Below are positions 36,347 through 45,103 of a stretch of 64,000 nucleotides of DNA, one piece after another. How positions within the stretch are numbered: position 1 is the stretch's first letter; every line of letters starts with the position of its first letter. The DNA comes from Taibaiella sp041660405. Lineage in GTDB: Bacteria > Bacteroidota > Bacteroidia > Chitinophagales > Chitinophagaceae. Under the pieces are notes generated by a model that saw only the letters and a program-made list of their open reading frames with translations, made no database searches and was not told where the DNA came from. Made by a program: the position numbers and the translations under genes. The stretch is taken from NCBI GenBank assembly GCA_041660405.1, contig JBAZWL010000012.1, positions 1 through 64,000 on the forward strand, given 5' to 3'.

Positions 36347-37378
36347 ATGAATACAACAATGCCTGCAATAGTACTTGTGCGAACTGGCACTGTAGAAAAG
36401 GCTTTTGAGCTAAGAGAGTTGCCAGTACCTCATCCGGGAGATAATGAAGTGCTGATAGCTGTTGAAGCTTTTGGACTAAACTACGCTGACGGCATGGCTA
36501 TAAAAGGCCAATACCGGGATGCACCACCATTACCTTCTGTACTGGGCTATGATGTATGTGGCCATATTGTGAGCGTAGGTAAAAATGTTACGAAACATAA
36601 AATCGGTGAACGCGTTACTGCCATGACCCGCTTCGGTGGATATGCGCGGTATGCAGTTACAGATCAACGAGCAGTGGTAACTATAAAAGAAGATACTGAT
36701 TTGAGCACAGCCCTTTCATTGGCTACACAGGCTGCTACTGCCTGGTATTGTGCGCGCGAGGCATGTACCATTTATGAAGGAGAACGTGTGATCATTACTG
36801 CAGCAGCAGGCGGTGTTGGCTCTTTACTGTTGCAATTGGCCAAACAAAGTAAAGCTAAAGTGTATGGTATAGTAAGCACAGAAGCTAAAGCAAAACTGAT
36901 AAAAGAAATGGGCGCAGATGGTGCACTAAACCGCTCGGAAGGTGATGTGTTTTCCCAATATCAGGCATTGGAAGGTAGAAAAGCTATTGACATTATGTTT
37001 GATTCAGCCGGAGGTTCTTACCTGCGAAAAGGGATTAAGAATCTCGCACCTGGCGGGCGTTTTGTAGGTTTTGGCGGATCACAGGGAAGCAATTCGGACA
37101 ATATTTTTAAGCTAGTATCTTTTGCCCTTTCTTTTGGTTTTTATCATCCTGCACCTTTTCTGCTTGAAGGCCAGTCTATGATAGGTGTAAATATGCTACG
37201 CCTTGCAGATCATAAACCTGATGTAGTACAGCGATGTATGGAACAATCAGTTAAACTTTTTAATGAAGGAGGCTTAAAGCCCCTGGAAGGAAAAGTATTT
37301 CCTGTAGATGAGCTTGTAAAGGCACACAAAGCACTGGAACAAGGTGCCGTTCCTGGCAAGATTGCTATAAAGTGGTGA
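36347..37378 (+). CDS. Quinone-reductase-like MDR oxidoreductase
   Basis: The 343-residue protein is a zinc-free medium-chain dehydrogenase of the quinone oxidoreductase type: a GroES-like N-terminal half (ELPVPHPGDNEVLI, YADGMAIKGQY), the AAAGGVGSLLLQLAK NADPH motif (about 151-165) and the late PGKIAIKW end. An alternative ATG at 36359 would shorten it by four residues. It probably reduces quinones or activated enones in the cytoplasm with NADPH. Single gene. Confidence 0.9.
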   Translation: MNTTMPAIVLVRTGTVEKAFELRELPVPHPGDNEVLIAVEAFGLNYADGMAIKGQYRDAPPLPSVLGYDVCGHIVSVGKNVTKHKIGERVTAMTRFGGYARYAVTDQRAVVTIKEDTDLSTALSLATQAATAWYCAREACTIYEGERVIITAAAGGVGSLLLQLAKQSKAKVYGIVSTEAKAKLIKEMGADGALNRSEGDVFSQYQALEGRKAIDIMFDSAGGSYLRKGIKNLAPGGRFVGFGGSQGSNSDNIFKLVSFALSFGFYHPAPFLLEGQSMIGVNMLRLADHKPDVVQRCMEQSVKLFNEGGLKPLEGKVFPVDELVKAHKALEQGAVPGKIAIKW

Positions 37379-37419
37379 TCATGCTATCGGACGCATATAA
37401 TGCATCCCCAGGATTTATT

Positions 37420-37767
37420 TTATTCATCAGATTTGAGAAAATCGCCGTCAATAATCAGCAGTTTTACACCATGTGCGGAAACAGAACGATGTGCACTCAT
37501 ATCGTCAGACACAACATAGGTCATTCCTTCTTTCATTAAAAAATCAGAGCCGTTATCCAGCTCGCTTGTAAACGTTCCGCGAAGGCAGTGAACGATATGG
37601 CCTTTTCTGCACCAATGATCGGCCAGATATCCTGCCGAATATTCAACCATACGTATTCTTAATCCGTTCATTTCAATGGTTTGCCAAAAAGAAGTGCCGG
37701 TAGTTCCTTTGTGTTCGGTTTTTTCTACAGCAGTCCAGTCGATAGTTTGAAAAGGTATAGTATTCAT
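37420..37767 (-). CDS. DHCW-motif cupin fold protein
   Basis: The 115-residue protein is a single cupin barrel with the ADHWCRKGHIVHCLRG segment that names the DHCW family, and the LDNG turn. Small cupins of this family are cytoplasmic and their function is not established. The His and Cys residues could bind a metal. Single gene. Confidence 0.85.
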   Translation of the reverse strand: MNTIPFQTIDWTAVEKTEHKGTTGTSFWQTIEMNGLRIRMVEYSAGYLADHWCRKGHIVHCLRGTFTSELDNGSDFLMKEGMTYVVSDDMSAHRSVSAHGVKLLIIDGDFLKSDE

Positions 37768-37972
37768 AGCTTATCCATTATTGGTTCTATGGACCAAATT
37801 ATTTACATTTTTATACGGCAACAAGGCTTTCACGGCGAATGACAAGATTCTTACGGTAAACCAACAACTAATGGTTGCCATTATTGTTATGGTTTTTTAC
37901 CGGATAACTTAACTAAAGGCTTGTTTTTATCGATCAAATATTTTGGCGCTGTTACCACTCAATGTATATAAC

Positions 37973-38431
37973 ATGAAAAGGAAAAAGAATGTTTTTGAAA
38001 CTTTCGCAACAAAGATCACTACCTGGACCGGAAGCTCCCTGGCTTTTGGAATTGCATTAGGTATAGTAATCGGCTGGATATTAAGTGGCCCATTCTTTCA
38101 TTATTCTGATACCTGGCAATTGGTAATTAATACAGGAACAACGATCATTACTTTTCTCATGGTCTTTCTTATTCAGAAAACACAGAATAAAGATTCAAAA
38201 GCAATACAACTCAAACTAAATGAATTGATTGCTGCAAGCAGGTTTGCCAGTAACAGAATGGTTGATATTGAAGACCTTTCAGAAGGAGAATTGGATGTGC
38301 TGCGAAAATTCTATCAGCGCTTATCCGACATTTCTGAAGAAGATGAGGAGATTCACAAATCACACTCTATTGATAGAGCGGATGAATTGCATAGAGAAAA
38401 AAGTGGTCGTAATGTAAAAGGAAGAGAATAA
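37973..38431 (+). CDS. Low-affinity iron permease family protein
   Basis: The ATG at 37973 starts a 152-residue protein with the family layout: amphipathic start (FETFATKITTWTGS), two membrane helices (about 21-39 and 50-70), the conserved FLIQKTQNKDSKAIQLKLNEL block and an acidic cytoplasmic tail. It is related to the membrane domain of yeast Fet4, but bacterial members are much shorter and a transport role is unproven. Single gene. Confidence 0.88.
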   Translation: MKRKKNVFETFATKITTWTGSSLAFGIALGIVIGWILSGPFFHYSDTWQLVINTGTTIITFLMVFLIQKTQNKDSKAIQLKLNELIAASRFASNRMVDIEDLSEGELDVLRKFYQRLSDISEEDEEIHKSHSIDRADELHREKSGRNVKGRE

Positions 38432-38666
38432 AATCTAATCATTAAATCATCTTCAAAATAGATTGACAAAATACAACAGTTATATTTTGGACACCACTAT
38501 TCTGGTAACGGGAGGAAGAATAACCATATAAATTGTAGGTTATAATGCAGGCTTATTGCCCGGCGATAAAATTAAATTTCCATAAATGAAACTGATTTAT
38601 AAGGATATATTTTACTTTGCGCTCTTTTACATTACGGGCAAATTTTTGCCATAAAAAATAGCGTAC

Positions 38667-39149
38667 ATGAAGAAAGTAATTAAATGGTCCTTATTGATTA
38701 TTGTAGTATTATTCGTTGCCATCCAGTTTTTCCGCCCTGAGAAAAATATTTCAACCGGCATTGCTGAGCAAGACATTTCCCTACATTACGGAGTTCCGGA
38801 AAAAGTGCTTGCTGTACTGCAACGAAGCTGTTACGATTGCCATTCGAACAATACAGCTTATCCCTGGTACAACAATATTCAACCATTTGCCTGGGTATTA
38901 GCCGACCATGTAAAAGATGGGAAAGATGAACTGAACTTCTCGACATTTGCTTCTTATTCACCTAAAAAAGCGGCCCATAAACTGGATGAAGTTATTGGAG
39001 AAACTGGCGAAGGTGAAATGCCGTTGTCATCTTATACCATTATTCATCGCAATGCCGTTTTATCTGATCCCGAAATTAAAATGATCAATGAATGGGCTAC
39101 AACTTTGGGCGATTCTATACGTAATGCAAATGGTCTTCAAAAACAATAA
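38667..39149 (+). CDS. Haem-binding domain protein
   Basis: The 160-residue protein has an N-terminal membrane anchor or signal (about 5-22) and a c-type haem site CYDCH (about 51-55) followed by SNNTAYPWYNNIQPF and PLSSYTIIH, the pattern of the haem_bd family. The site should face the periplasm. It may serve as an electron carrier or sensor; none is shown by the context, as it is a single gene. Confidence 0.88.
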   Translation: MKKVIKWSLLIIVVLFVAIQFFRPEKNISTGIAEQDISLHYGVPEKVLAVLQRSCYDCHSNNTAYPWYNNIQPFAWVLADHVKDGKDELNFSTFASYSPKKAAHKLDEVIGETGEGEMPLSSYTIIHRNAVLSDPEIKMINEWATTLGDSIRNANGLQKQ

Positions 39150-39232
39150 CGTTGAAATGAAGCTATTTTATCCTTTAATGTTAATGTTTCGCTTCATTTA
39201 AAGATTTAAATTTTTTTCTAATATTTTTAGAT

Positions 39233-39240
39233 TAACTTTG
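39233..39240 (+). promoter_or_regulatory. Bacteroidota -7 element for the cold-shock gene
   Basis: TAACTTTG matches TAnnTTTG, 30 bases before the ATG at 39271. The leader is very A/T-rich, as in many cold-shock genes. It overlaps the longer possible frame and supports the short start. Confidence 0.5.
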
Positions 39241-39270
39241 CACATTATTAATTATTTTAATTTCAATTTA

Positions 39271-39462
39271 ATGGAAGAAGGTATTGTAAAATTTTTCAAT
39301 GGAACTAAAGGATTTGGCTTCATTACACCCTCAAACGGAGGAGCTGATCTTTTCGTTCACGTATCAGGACTTTATAGCGACATCCGCGAGGGTGATAAAG
39401 TATCCTTCGATACTAAAGATGGCCAAAAAGGTCTCAACGCAATTAACGTAAAAGTTATTTAA
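39271..39462 (+). CDS. Cold-shock protein (CspA family)
   Basis: The 63-residue protein is a single cold-shock domain beginning MEEGIVKFFN, with RNP1 KGFGFI and RNP2 LFVHVS. It binds single-stranded nucleic acid and acts as an RNA chaperone in the cytoplasm. It has its own promoter element and terminator. A second, longer cold-shock protein is encoded 0.8 kb away on the other strand. Confidence 0.96.
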   Translation: MEEGIVKFFNGTKGFGFITPSNGGADLFVHVSGLYSDIREGDKVSFDTKDGQKGLNAINVKVI

Positions 39463-39486
39463 GTATAACCATATTTTAATTATAAG

Positions 39487-39516
39487 AAGCATGTCTTTAA
39501 CGGCATGCTTTTTTTG
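39487..39516 (+). terminator. Rho-independent terminator after the cold-shock gene
   Basis: AAGCATGTC pairs with GGCATGCTT (one G-U) around a 6-base loop and is followed by TTTTTTG. Confidence 0.8.
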
Positions 39517-39565
39517 TATGACCGTTTTGGTAATTATCAAAACAAGTACTTTTCTAAATCTTTAA

Positions 39566-40117
39566 ATTAAGCTTATCCTTTCAGACCAATTAATCATCGA
39601 TCAAACTACGCAATGGATAAAATCTGTTGTTGTGGGCTGCAATTTTTGTCCCTTTGCGGCACCAGTGCTCAAAAGCAATAGTATCCGATATGTTATAGGG
39701 CAATATAGTACCGGCAGGCAAATGCTGGACCAGTTGCTTAAAGAAATGAGGCTATTGGATGAAAATACAGATATAGAAACCACTTTCATCATTTATCCTG
39801 TAGGTTTGGGGCAATTCAGAGATTACTTAAATTTTGTAAATAAAGCAGAGCAATTAAATTCAAATAAGGGATACGATGGCGTCTACCAACTAGCTACCTT
39901 CCACCCCGAATATTGTTTTGCAGGCTCTGCCAAAGATGATCCGGCAAATTTTACGAATCGTTCTATTTACCCCATGCTGCATTTACTACGCGAAGAAAGT
40001 GTAACTAAAGCATTGGCACATTTTCCGGATCCCGACAGTATACCGCAGAAAAATATTGATTATGCCAGAAGCAAGGGATTGCAGTATATGCAGTGGCTTA
40101 GAGGGTCGTGTATGTAA
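39566..40117 (+). CDS. DUF1415 family protein with non-standard start
   Basis: The family is recognised by VVVGCNFCPFA, LATFHPEYCFAG and FTNRSIYPMLHLLRE. DUF1415 proteins are small, soluble and of unknown function. The first ATG/GTG/TTG in frame is the GTG at 39632, but that cuts off the conserved QTTQWIKSVVV segment that precedes the CNFCPF motif in the family. The frame is open upstream only to 39566, just after a TAA, and offers ATT at 39566 or other rare codons as starts. I give the longest open extent; the true start is uncertain. A perfect hairpin terminator lies downstream. Confidence 0.8.
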   Translation: MKLILSDQLIIDQTTQWIKSVVVGCNFCPFAAPVLKSNSIRYVIGQYSTGRQMLDQLLKEMRLLDENTDIETTFIIYPVGLGQFRDYLNFVNKAEQLNSNKGYDGVYQLATFHPEYCFAGSAKDDPANFTNRSIYPMLHLLREESVTKALAHFPDPDSIPQKNIDYARSKGLQYMQWLRGSCM

Positions 40118-40220
40118 TATCAAACTAAGTTGGCAGTTTGCAATACATTTTACTTTCTGTAAACAATTGCTTTTTGCCAACTGCCCATTGCCTACTAATT
40201 CTGGTGGTACAAAAAAACTA

Positions 40221-40249
40221 AAGGGTAGCATGTTCAACATGCTACCCTT
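40221..40249. terminator. Bidirectional terminator between DUF1415 and cold-shock genes
   Basis: Two 14-base arms (AAGGGTAGCATGTT / AACATGCTACCCTT) pair perfectly around one base. An A-run upstream (T-run on the minus strand) serves the minus-strand gene; CTTCTTAT follows on the plus strand. Confidence 0.8.
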
Positions 40250-40268
40250 CTTATATACCTTAGTTATT

Positions 40269-40721
40269 TTATGCTGTCTTTTTAACTGAAACCGCAGCCG
40301 GGCCGCGTTTTCCGTTTTCTACTTCAAAAGTAACTTTGTCTTTTTCTTTTACCGGCTCACTTAGTTCATTAGCATGAACAAATACGCTTTCCTGCGTTTT
40401 AAGGTCTTTAATAAAACCGTAACCTTTGGAATCGTTAAAATAAGTAATGACACCAGTTCTTACCACTTCCATTTCTGTATCGTCGCGTTTAGGGACGCCT
40501 AGCTCAATATCTTCACTGTTAATCACTTTTTTCTTTCTCGGATCGGGAGGCGTATCGGATATGTTTCCATTCTCGTCAATGTACGCCATCATATCTTCAA
40601 GGCTTTTTCCTTTATCAGAATTCGATTTGCGCATCTCTGCCTTTTCCTCTTTGTCTTTCCTTTTCTGGATTTTCTTTTTTGTTTTTTCTTTTTTACCTGT
40701 TGTTTCCTGAGATCTGCCCAT
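40269..40721 (-). CDS. Cold-shock domain protein with long charged N-terminus
   Basis: The 150-residue protein has a very basic Lys/Glu-rich start (about 1-40), a middle linker with a LEDMMAYIDENGNI segment (about 40-80), and a C-terminal cold-shock domain (about 88-148) with RNP1 KGYGFI and RNP2 VFVHAN. This extended type is found across Bacteroidota. It should bind RNA; the basic tail may strengthen contact with RNA or ribosomes. It ends next to a shared terminator. Confidence 0.92.
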   Translation of the reverse strand: MGRSQETTGKKEKTKKKIQKRKDKEEKAEMRKSNSDKGKSLEDMMAYIDENGNISDTPPDPRKKKVINSEDIELGVPKRDDTEMEVVRTGVITYFNDSKGYGFIKDLKTQESVFVHANELSEPVKEKDKVTFEVENGKRGPAAVSVKKTA

Positions 40722-41037
40722 ATTTGATTTTTTAGATGAATTCCTGCTTCACCTTAGTGTATTGAAAGGAATGAAACAGATGGTTAGAGGGAAGGAAGGA
40801 TACTAAGAAACTATTTTTTCTAAACAAGAGCGTCAATACCGCAGGAATGTAATTTTGTGCAAATGTCCGAAAATTTTTGCGTATTTCCTATTTTCTTAAG
40901 AGACGGGGATGCTGCTTCCGGATGCAACGGTTATCCGTTATATTTAACAGGTATAACTGTTTGTTTTTTTAAAAATAAAATAACCCTTTTCCAACCTTGA
41001 GCGCAATAAAGTACTCTATATAAGTAAAGCCATAAGT
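40722..41037. other. Intergenic region without recognised feature
   Basis: This 316-base stretch separates the divergent cold-shock and sigma-factor genes. I saw no TAnnTTTG element, long palindrome, RNA gene or coding frame that I would support. It must hold both promoters. Confidence 0.5.
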
Positions 41038-41571
41038 GTGATCGACGAAAAACTACTCTCTGATTGTAAAGCAAAACAGCGCAGTGCCCAGCGCCAGTTG
41101 TATGAATACATGGCTCCGAAGCTTTATCATACCTGCAAACGCTATGTGCACCAGGAGAATGATGTGGAAGAAATACTGGCAGATACATTTGTAATCATAT
41201 TTAATAAATTGGATCAACTTAAAGAAACAGCAGCATTTGAAGGGTGGGCAAGAAGAATAGCCGTGAACTTATGTCTTAGCCTGCTCCGGAAAAAAGGAAC
41301 TATTAACGTTTATCTTGAAGATATGCAGCAGGAACCTCAATATTACGCCTGGCCTTCTCACCTCGAAGAGCGGGACCTGCTTAAATTGCTGGGCCAATTG
41401 CCCGAAGGCTGCCGTACGATCTTTAATCTTTTTGTAATAGAAGGTTACAGCCATAAAGAGATAGCTGCCATGTTGCAGATATCAGAAGGAACATCCAAAT
41501 CACAATTAAATGTCTCAAAAACAAAGTTGAGAGCATTAGTCAATCAATTTTATTATTTAAATGAAAACTAA
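41038..41571 (+). CDS. ECF-type RNA polymerase sigma factor
   Basis: The 177-residue protein starts with GTG and has region 2 (KLYHTCKRYVHQENDVEEILADTFVIIF, including the -10-binding helix) and region 4 (LPEGCRTIFNLFVIEGYSHKEIAAMLQISEGTSKSQL with its HTH). It should direct RNA polymerase to a special promoter set. It is followed after two bases by a membrane protein in the place of an anti-sigma factor, so the two very likely form a regulator pair. Confidence 0.94.
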   Translation: MIDEKLLSDCKAKQRSAQRQLYEYMAPKLYHTCKRYVHQENDVEEILADTFVIIFNKLDQLKETAAFEGWARRIAVNLCLSLLRKKGTINVYLEDMQQEPQYYAWPSHLEERDLLKLLGQLPEGCRTIFNLFVIEGYSHKEIAAMLQISEGTSKSQLNVSKTKLRALVNQFYYLNEN

Positions 41572-41573
41572 TC

Positions 41574-42770
41574 ATGGAAGCCCGCGATAATATAGCACAT
41601 CAAATTAAGGAGGCTGTCCGTAAATCAGAAACGAAAACGTTCTCTGCCATGGAAAAGGTATGGGACAGGATCGAAGAAAAACTTGACGAAGAAGAGCAAA
41701 AAGAGAAAAGGGTAATTCCTTTCGGGAAAGTGGCAATAGCTGCTGCAGTACTATTATTACTTAGTCTTGGCGCTGTATTTGTATTTCAAGCTGATAATAA
41801 GCCAACATATGTGCACCAGGATAACAGGAATACAAAGTCTTTAACACCTTCAAATAATGCTTCAGGAGAAATAGCCAAAGAGATCAGCGCCGATAAAATA
41901 ACGCCTGCTGCAAAAAATATTTATTCAATACCCAGACAACGTAGTAAAGTGCAACAAAGAGCAACTCAGCCCGAAGCAATAGCTAACCATATTGATGTAA
42001 ATGCCATTAATCTTAAAAACCAATCTCTGGAAAACCAGGAATTGTATGTAGCCCCGAAAACGATAAAAGGAAGCGTTACAGATGAACATGGGGAAGGTAT
42101 AGCCGGAGCTGTTGTACTGGTAAAAGGAACGAATAAGAGTACGCTGACTGATTTGAATGGCAATTATGAAATTGAGGTACGGAACGGGCAGGAAGAATTG
42201 GAAATAAAAGGAATCGGCTTTGTTTCAAAAACAATTGATATCAATAAGAGTGAACATATACTTGCTACAAGACTGGAACCAGGTGATAATGAGGTTCCTA
42301 ACATTGCTATCTATGGCAATAAGACAGAAGGAAAATCTTTCAACGGATCAGTCTCTTCTGCCACATCAAAAGATATAAGCAGCTGGCCTGTAACTGATAT
42401 TTCCCAGGCATTGAAAGGCGAAGTGCCTGGTGTGAAGATAGCGCATGTCAAAGCCAGATCAGGTGCGTCAGATATTATGATCGGGGGAGTAAGTACACCT
42501 GGTATGGCCGGAAGCCCTTTAATCGTGATTGACGGGACTCTTTATAATGGCTCATTAGTATCCCTGAAGTCTGATGAAGTAGAATCGTTAACCGTACTTA
42601 AAGATGGAAATGCAACTTCAATTTATGGTTCGAGAGGCGTAAATGGTGTAATTGTAATTAAAACTAAAAACGGTAAAGGATACAGTATGCCAAAGGAAAA
42701 CATTTTGCAGAAGATGAAAAACATGTTCAATAAAAAGGATAAAAAAGAATCAGATCGGAATGAAGAATAA
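41574..42770 (+). CDS. Single-pass membrane protein with CarboxypepD_reg and TonB-plug domains
   Basis: The 398-residue protein lacks an export signal but has a helical N-terminus with VWDRIEEKLDEEE (about 29-41), typical of anti-sigma cytoplasmic parts, and one transmembrane helix (51-71). The periplasmic part carries a CarboxypepD_reg-like beta-sandwich (about 163-233; IKGSVTDEHGEGIAGAVV) and a TonB-dependent-receptor plug domain (about 253-365; DISQALKGEVPGVKI, SPLIVIDGTLY, ATSIYGSRGVNGVI). The two outer modules are those of SusC-type receptors, but there is no beta-barrel. By position it is the regulator of the ECF sigma factor two bases upstream. Confidence 0.85.
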   Translation: MEARDNIAHQIKEAVRKSETKTFSAMEKVWDRIEEKLDEEEQKEKRVIPFGKVAIAAAVLLLLSLGAVFVFQADNKPTYVHQDNRNTKSLTPSNNASGEIAKEISADKITPAAKNIYSIPRQRSKVQQRATQPEAIANHIDVNAINLKNQSLENQELYVAPKTIKGSVTDEHGEGIAGAVVLVKGTNKSTLTDLNGNYEIEVRNGQEELEIKGIGFVSKTIDINKSEHILATRLEPGDNEVPNIAIYGNKTEGKSFNGSVSSATSKDISSWPVTDISQALKGEVPGVKIAHVKARSGASDIMIGGVSTPGMAGSPLIVIDGTLYNGSLVSLKSDEVESLTVLKDGNATSIYGSRGVNGVIVIKTKNGKGYSMPKENILQKMKNMFNKKDKKESDRNEE

Positions 42771-42841
42771 CGGTTAGGTAGAATGCTGAATGGCTTTGGC
42801 AAGCATGACGCGATGTTTTGCCAGATTGGCTAGGTGTGTGA

Positions 42842-42873
42842 AAAATGGTGGTCTTTTTAGGCCACCATTTTAT
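42842..42873 (+). terminator. Rho-independent terminator after the sigma-factor operon
   Basis: AAAATGGTGG pairs with CCACCATTTT around a T-rich loop, followed by ATTG; it lies 72 bases after the plug protein. Confidence 0.75.
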
Positions 42874-42998
42874 TGATAGTGAAAGCAAGAAATATTATAA
42901 CCTATTTTTTACATCTTTTTAGCCATTCGCATTTTGCTGCCCTTCAATAATGCTGTAAATTCGGCTTGACCAAATTCATTTAATTTTCAAGATAAAAT

Positions 42999-43658
42999 AT
43001 GATAATCCGGGTTTTTTATACCGAAATATCGCCGCAGACAGGATCTGACGTTTATGATAAATTACTACAATCATTTCCGTCGGACATCAGCAATAAAATT
43101 TTGAAGTACCCAAACGAAATAGAGCGGCATTTAAGAATAGTGGGGAAGGCCCTCCTGGCCTATGCCCTGAAGCAGCCTGGAATACAATCGGATATTTCCC
43201 TGGAACAGTACGATTATTCAGCAACCAACCAACCCATACTTAAAGGTTCTGATCTTAAATTCAGCATAAGCCATAGCAGCAACATGGTAGTATGTGCTAT
43301 TGCAAAAGAATGCGCTATTGGAGTTGACGTGGAGAAGACAAATCACGTTAAGCTTGACCTGATGAAGTTTTATTTTAACCGGGAATCCTGGTTTGAGATC
43401 ATAAATGCTCCGGATGTATATGCAGAATTTTACCGGCACTGGACTATGAGGGAAGCAGCCATTAAAGCCTCCGGTCAGGAAATTGAGCAAATGGAGCTTT
43501 CAGAAATGTTTCCCGAAGATCATACCATACAGGTAAGAAACGAAATATACTATTGTCGTATGTTACCTGTACGATATGATTATACTGTATGTTTAGCATC
43601 GGGTAAAGAAATCGAAGATGTGGAACTGAACAGGCTCAACATCGAAGACCTTGTTTAA
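42999..43658 (+). CDS. 4'-phosphopantetheinyl transferase (Sfp type)
   Basis: The 219-residue protein shows the Sfp-type motifs: KFSISHSSNMVVCAI, IGVDVE (Mg-binding Asp and Glu) and WTMREAAIKASG, where the usual Lys of WxxKEA is Arg. It transfers phosphopantetheine from CoA to carrier proteins. The size fits the Sfp class, which serves fatty-acid, polyketide or peptide synthesis. It converges with a KAS II gene at a three-base gap. Confidence 0.92.
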   Translation: MIIRVFYTEISPQTGSDVYDKLLQSFPSDISNKILKYPNEIERHLRIVGKALLAYALKQPGIQSDISLEQYDYSATNQPILKGSDLKFSISHSSNMVVCAIAKECAIGVDVEKTNHVKLDLMKFYFNRESWFEIINAPDVYAEFYRHWTMREAAIKASGQEIEQMELSEMFPEDHTIQVRNEIYYCRMLPVRYDYTVCLASGKEIEDVELNRLNIEDLV

Positions 43659-43661
43659 TAC

Positions 43662-44915
43662 TTATTCTGCCGGGTATTTTTTAAAGATAGAACTTGCCGT
43701 ATGTCCGCCAAAACCAAAAGTGTTGTTCAAGGCATAGGTTACCTTATGGGATATTGATTTTCCAAGTACAAGGTTCAATCCTTCCGGCAATTCATCATCT
43801 ACATGCGTAGTATTGATCGTTGCCGGTATCATATCTTCCTTCACGGAAAGTATAGAAATAATACTTTCTACAGCACCGGCAGCACCCAGTAAATGGCCCG
43901 TCATAGATTTGGTTGCACTTATAGGAACAGGCAGCGAGCCAAACACTTTTTTTATCCCGATCATTTCACTGATATCTCCCTGGTGGGTAGACGTAGCATG
44001 TGCATTGATATAGTCTATCTGCTCCGGCTGAAGTCCAGCATCAGCAAGTGCTTTCTGAATACCTAATGTAGCACCAAGCCCGTCGGGTGGCGTTCCTGTA
44101 AGATGGTAAGCATCAGCAGCCATGCCTCCGCCTACAAGTTCTGCATATATTTTTGCCCCCCTTGCTACAGCATGATCCAGATCTTCAAGTATCAGTGCAC
44201 CTGCACCTTCGCCTATTACAAATCCGTCTCTCTCTTTATCAAACGGACGTGATGCGGTTAACGGATCATCATTCCTTTTGGATAAAGCCTGCGAAGCATT
44301 AAAACCTCCCACTGACGAAGGCGTAATAGCTGCTTCAGATCCCCCGGCAATCATTATAGTAGCCTTGCCCAAACGTATCGTGTCGAAAGCATTGATGATA
44401 GCCGTATTGGAGGAAGCACAAGCAGACACTGTTGCATAATTGGGGCCGTGTAGCTTATGCCTTATCGAAATGGCTCCCGCAGCAATATCAATGATCATTC
44501 TGGGTATCAGAAATGGGCTGAATCTTGGTGTGCCATCCCCTTCGTAAAATTCCTTAAGTTGCTGCTCAAAGGTGCTGATACCGCCATTGCCCGAAGCCCA
44601 GATTACGCCAATATTGTATCGTTCTGTTTCAGGCATGTTTTTAAAATCAAGTCCGGCATCAAGTATAGCCTGGTCGCTGGCAGCAATGGCGTATTGGGCA
44701 AAAAGATCATATTTTTTAATCTCTTTGCGTTCAAGGTAATCCTCAACATTAAATCCTTTGACCTCACAGCCAAAATGTGTTTTGAATTTAGAAGTGTCAA
44801 ATTTAGTTATAGGGCCTGCGCCGCTTCTTCCATTTATGATATTCTCCCAGAACTCTTTTACGCTGTTTCCCAATGGGCTAAGTACTCCAAGACCTGTTAT
44901 GACTACTCTTTTCAT
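43662..44915 (-). CDS. fabF: 3-oxoacyl-ACP synthase II (FabF type)
   Basis: The ATG at 44915 gives the standard beginning MKRVVITGLGVLSPLG and a 417-residue enzyme. The catalytic triad is present: Cys166 in VSACASS, His306 in NAHATST and His341 in KSMTGHLLGAAG. It elongates acyl-ACP with malonyl-ACP in the cytoplasm. It is alone, without acpP beside it, and next to a phosphopantetheinyl transferase on the other strand, so it may be an additional paralogue rather than the housekeeping enzyme; the symbol is by family. Confidence 0.9.
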   Translation of the reverse strand: MKRVVITGLGVLSPLGNSVKEFWENIINGRSGAGPITKFDTSKFKTHFGCEVKGFNVEDYLERKEIKKYDLFAQYAIAASDQAILDAGLDFKNMPETERYNIGVIWASGNGGISTFEQQLKEFYEGDGTPRFSPFLIPRMIIDIAAGAISIRHKLHGPNYATVSACASSNTAIINAFDTIRLGKATIMIAGGSEAAITPSSVGGFNASQALSKRNDDPLTASRPFDKERDGFVIGEGAGALILEDLDHAVARGAKIYAELVGGGMAADAYHLTGTPPDGLGATLGIQKALADAGLQPEQIDYINAHATSTHQGDISEMIGIKKVFGSLPVPISATKSMTGHLLGAAGAVESIISILSVKEDMIPATINTTHVDDELPEGLNLVLGKSISHKVTYALNNTFGFGGHTASSIFKKYPAE

Positions 44916-45103
44916 GCTTTCTCGATTAATGATTGTAAACAATGGCTCAACAATTCAAATGAACCAGTCAGAAGATACTGTCTTGTTCTTTTTGAACCCT
45001 GAATGCGGCAAAGGTAAGGCAGCGCGTGCTATAGTTGTCGTAAATTACAGAAACGGGTATTCCCATCCTCAACCGAACCAATGCAAATTTATATTTATCA
45101 AAA

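Noticed and set aside
38586..38654. 22-codon frame with hydrophobic residues before the haem-binding protein
   Set aside because: It is very short and overlaps the probable promoter of the next gene; no ribosome binding site.
40128..40195. Imperfect inverted repeat GTTGGCAG ... TTGCCAAC
   Set aside because: The arms are short and far apart; a perfect terminator lies just after it and explains the region.
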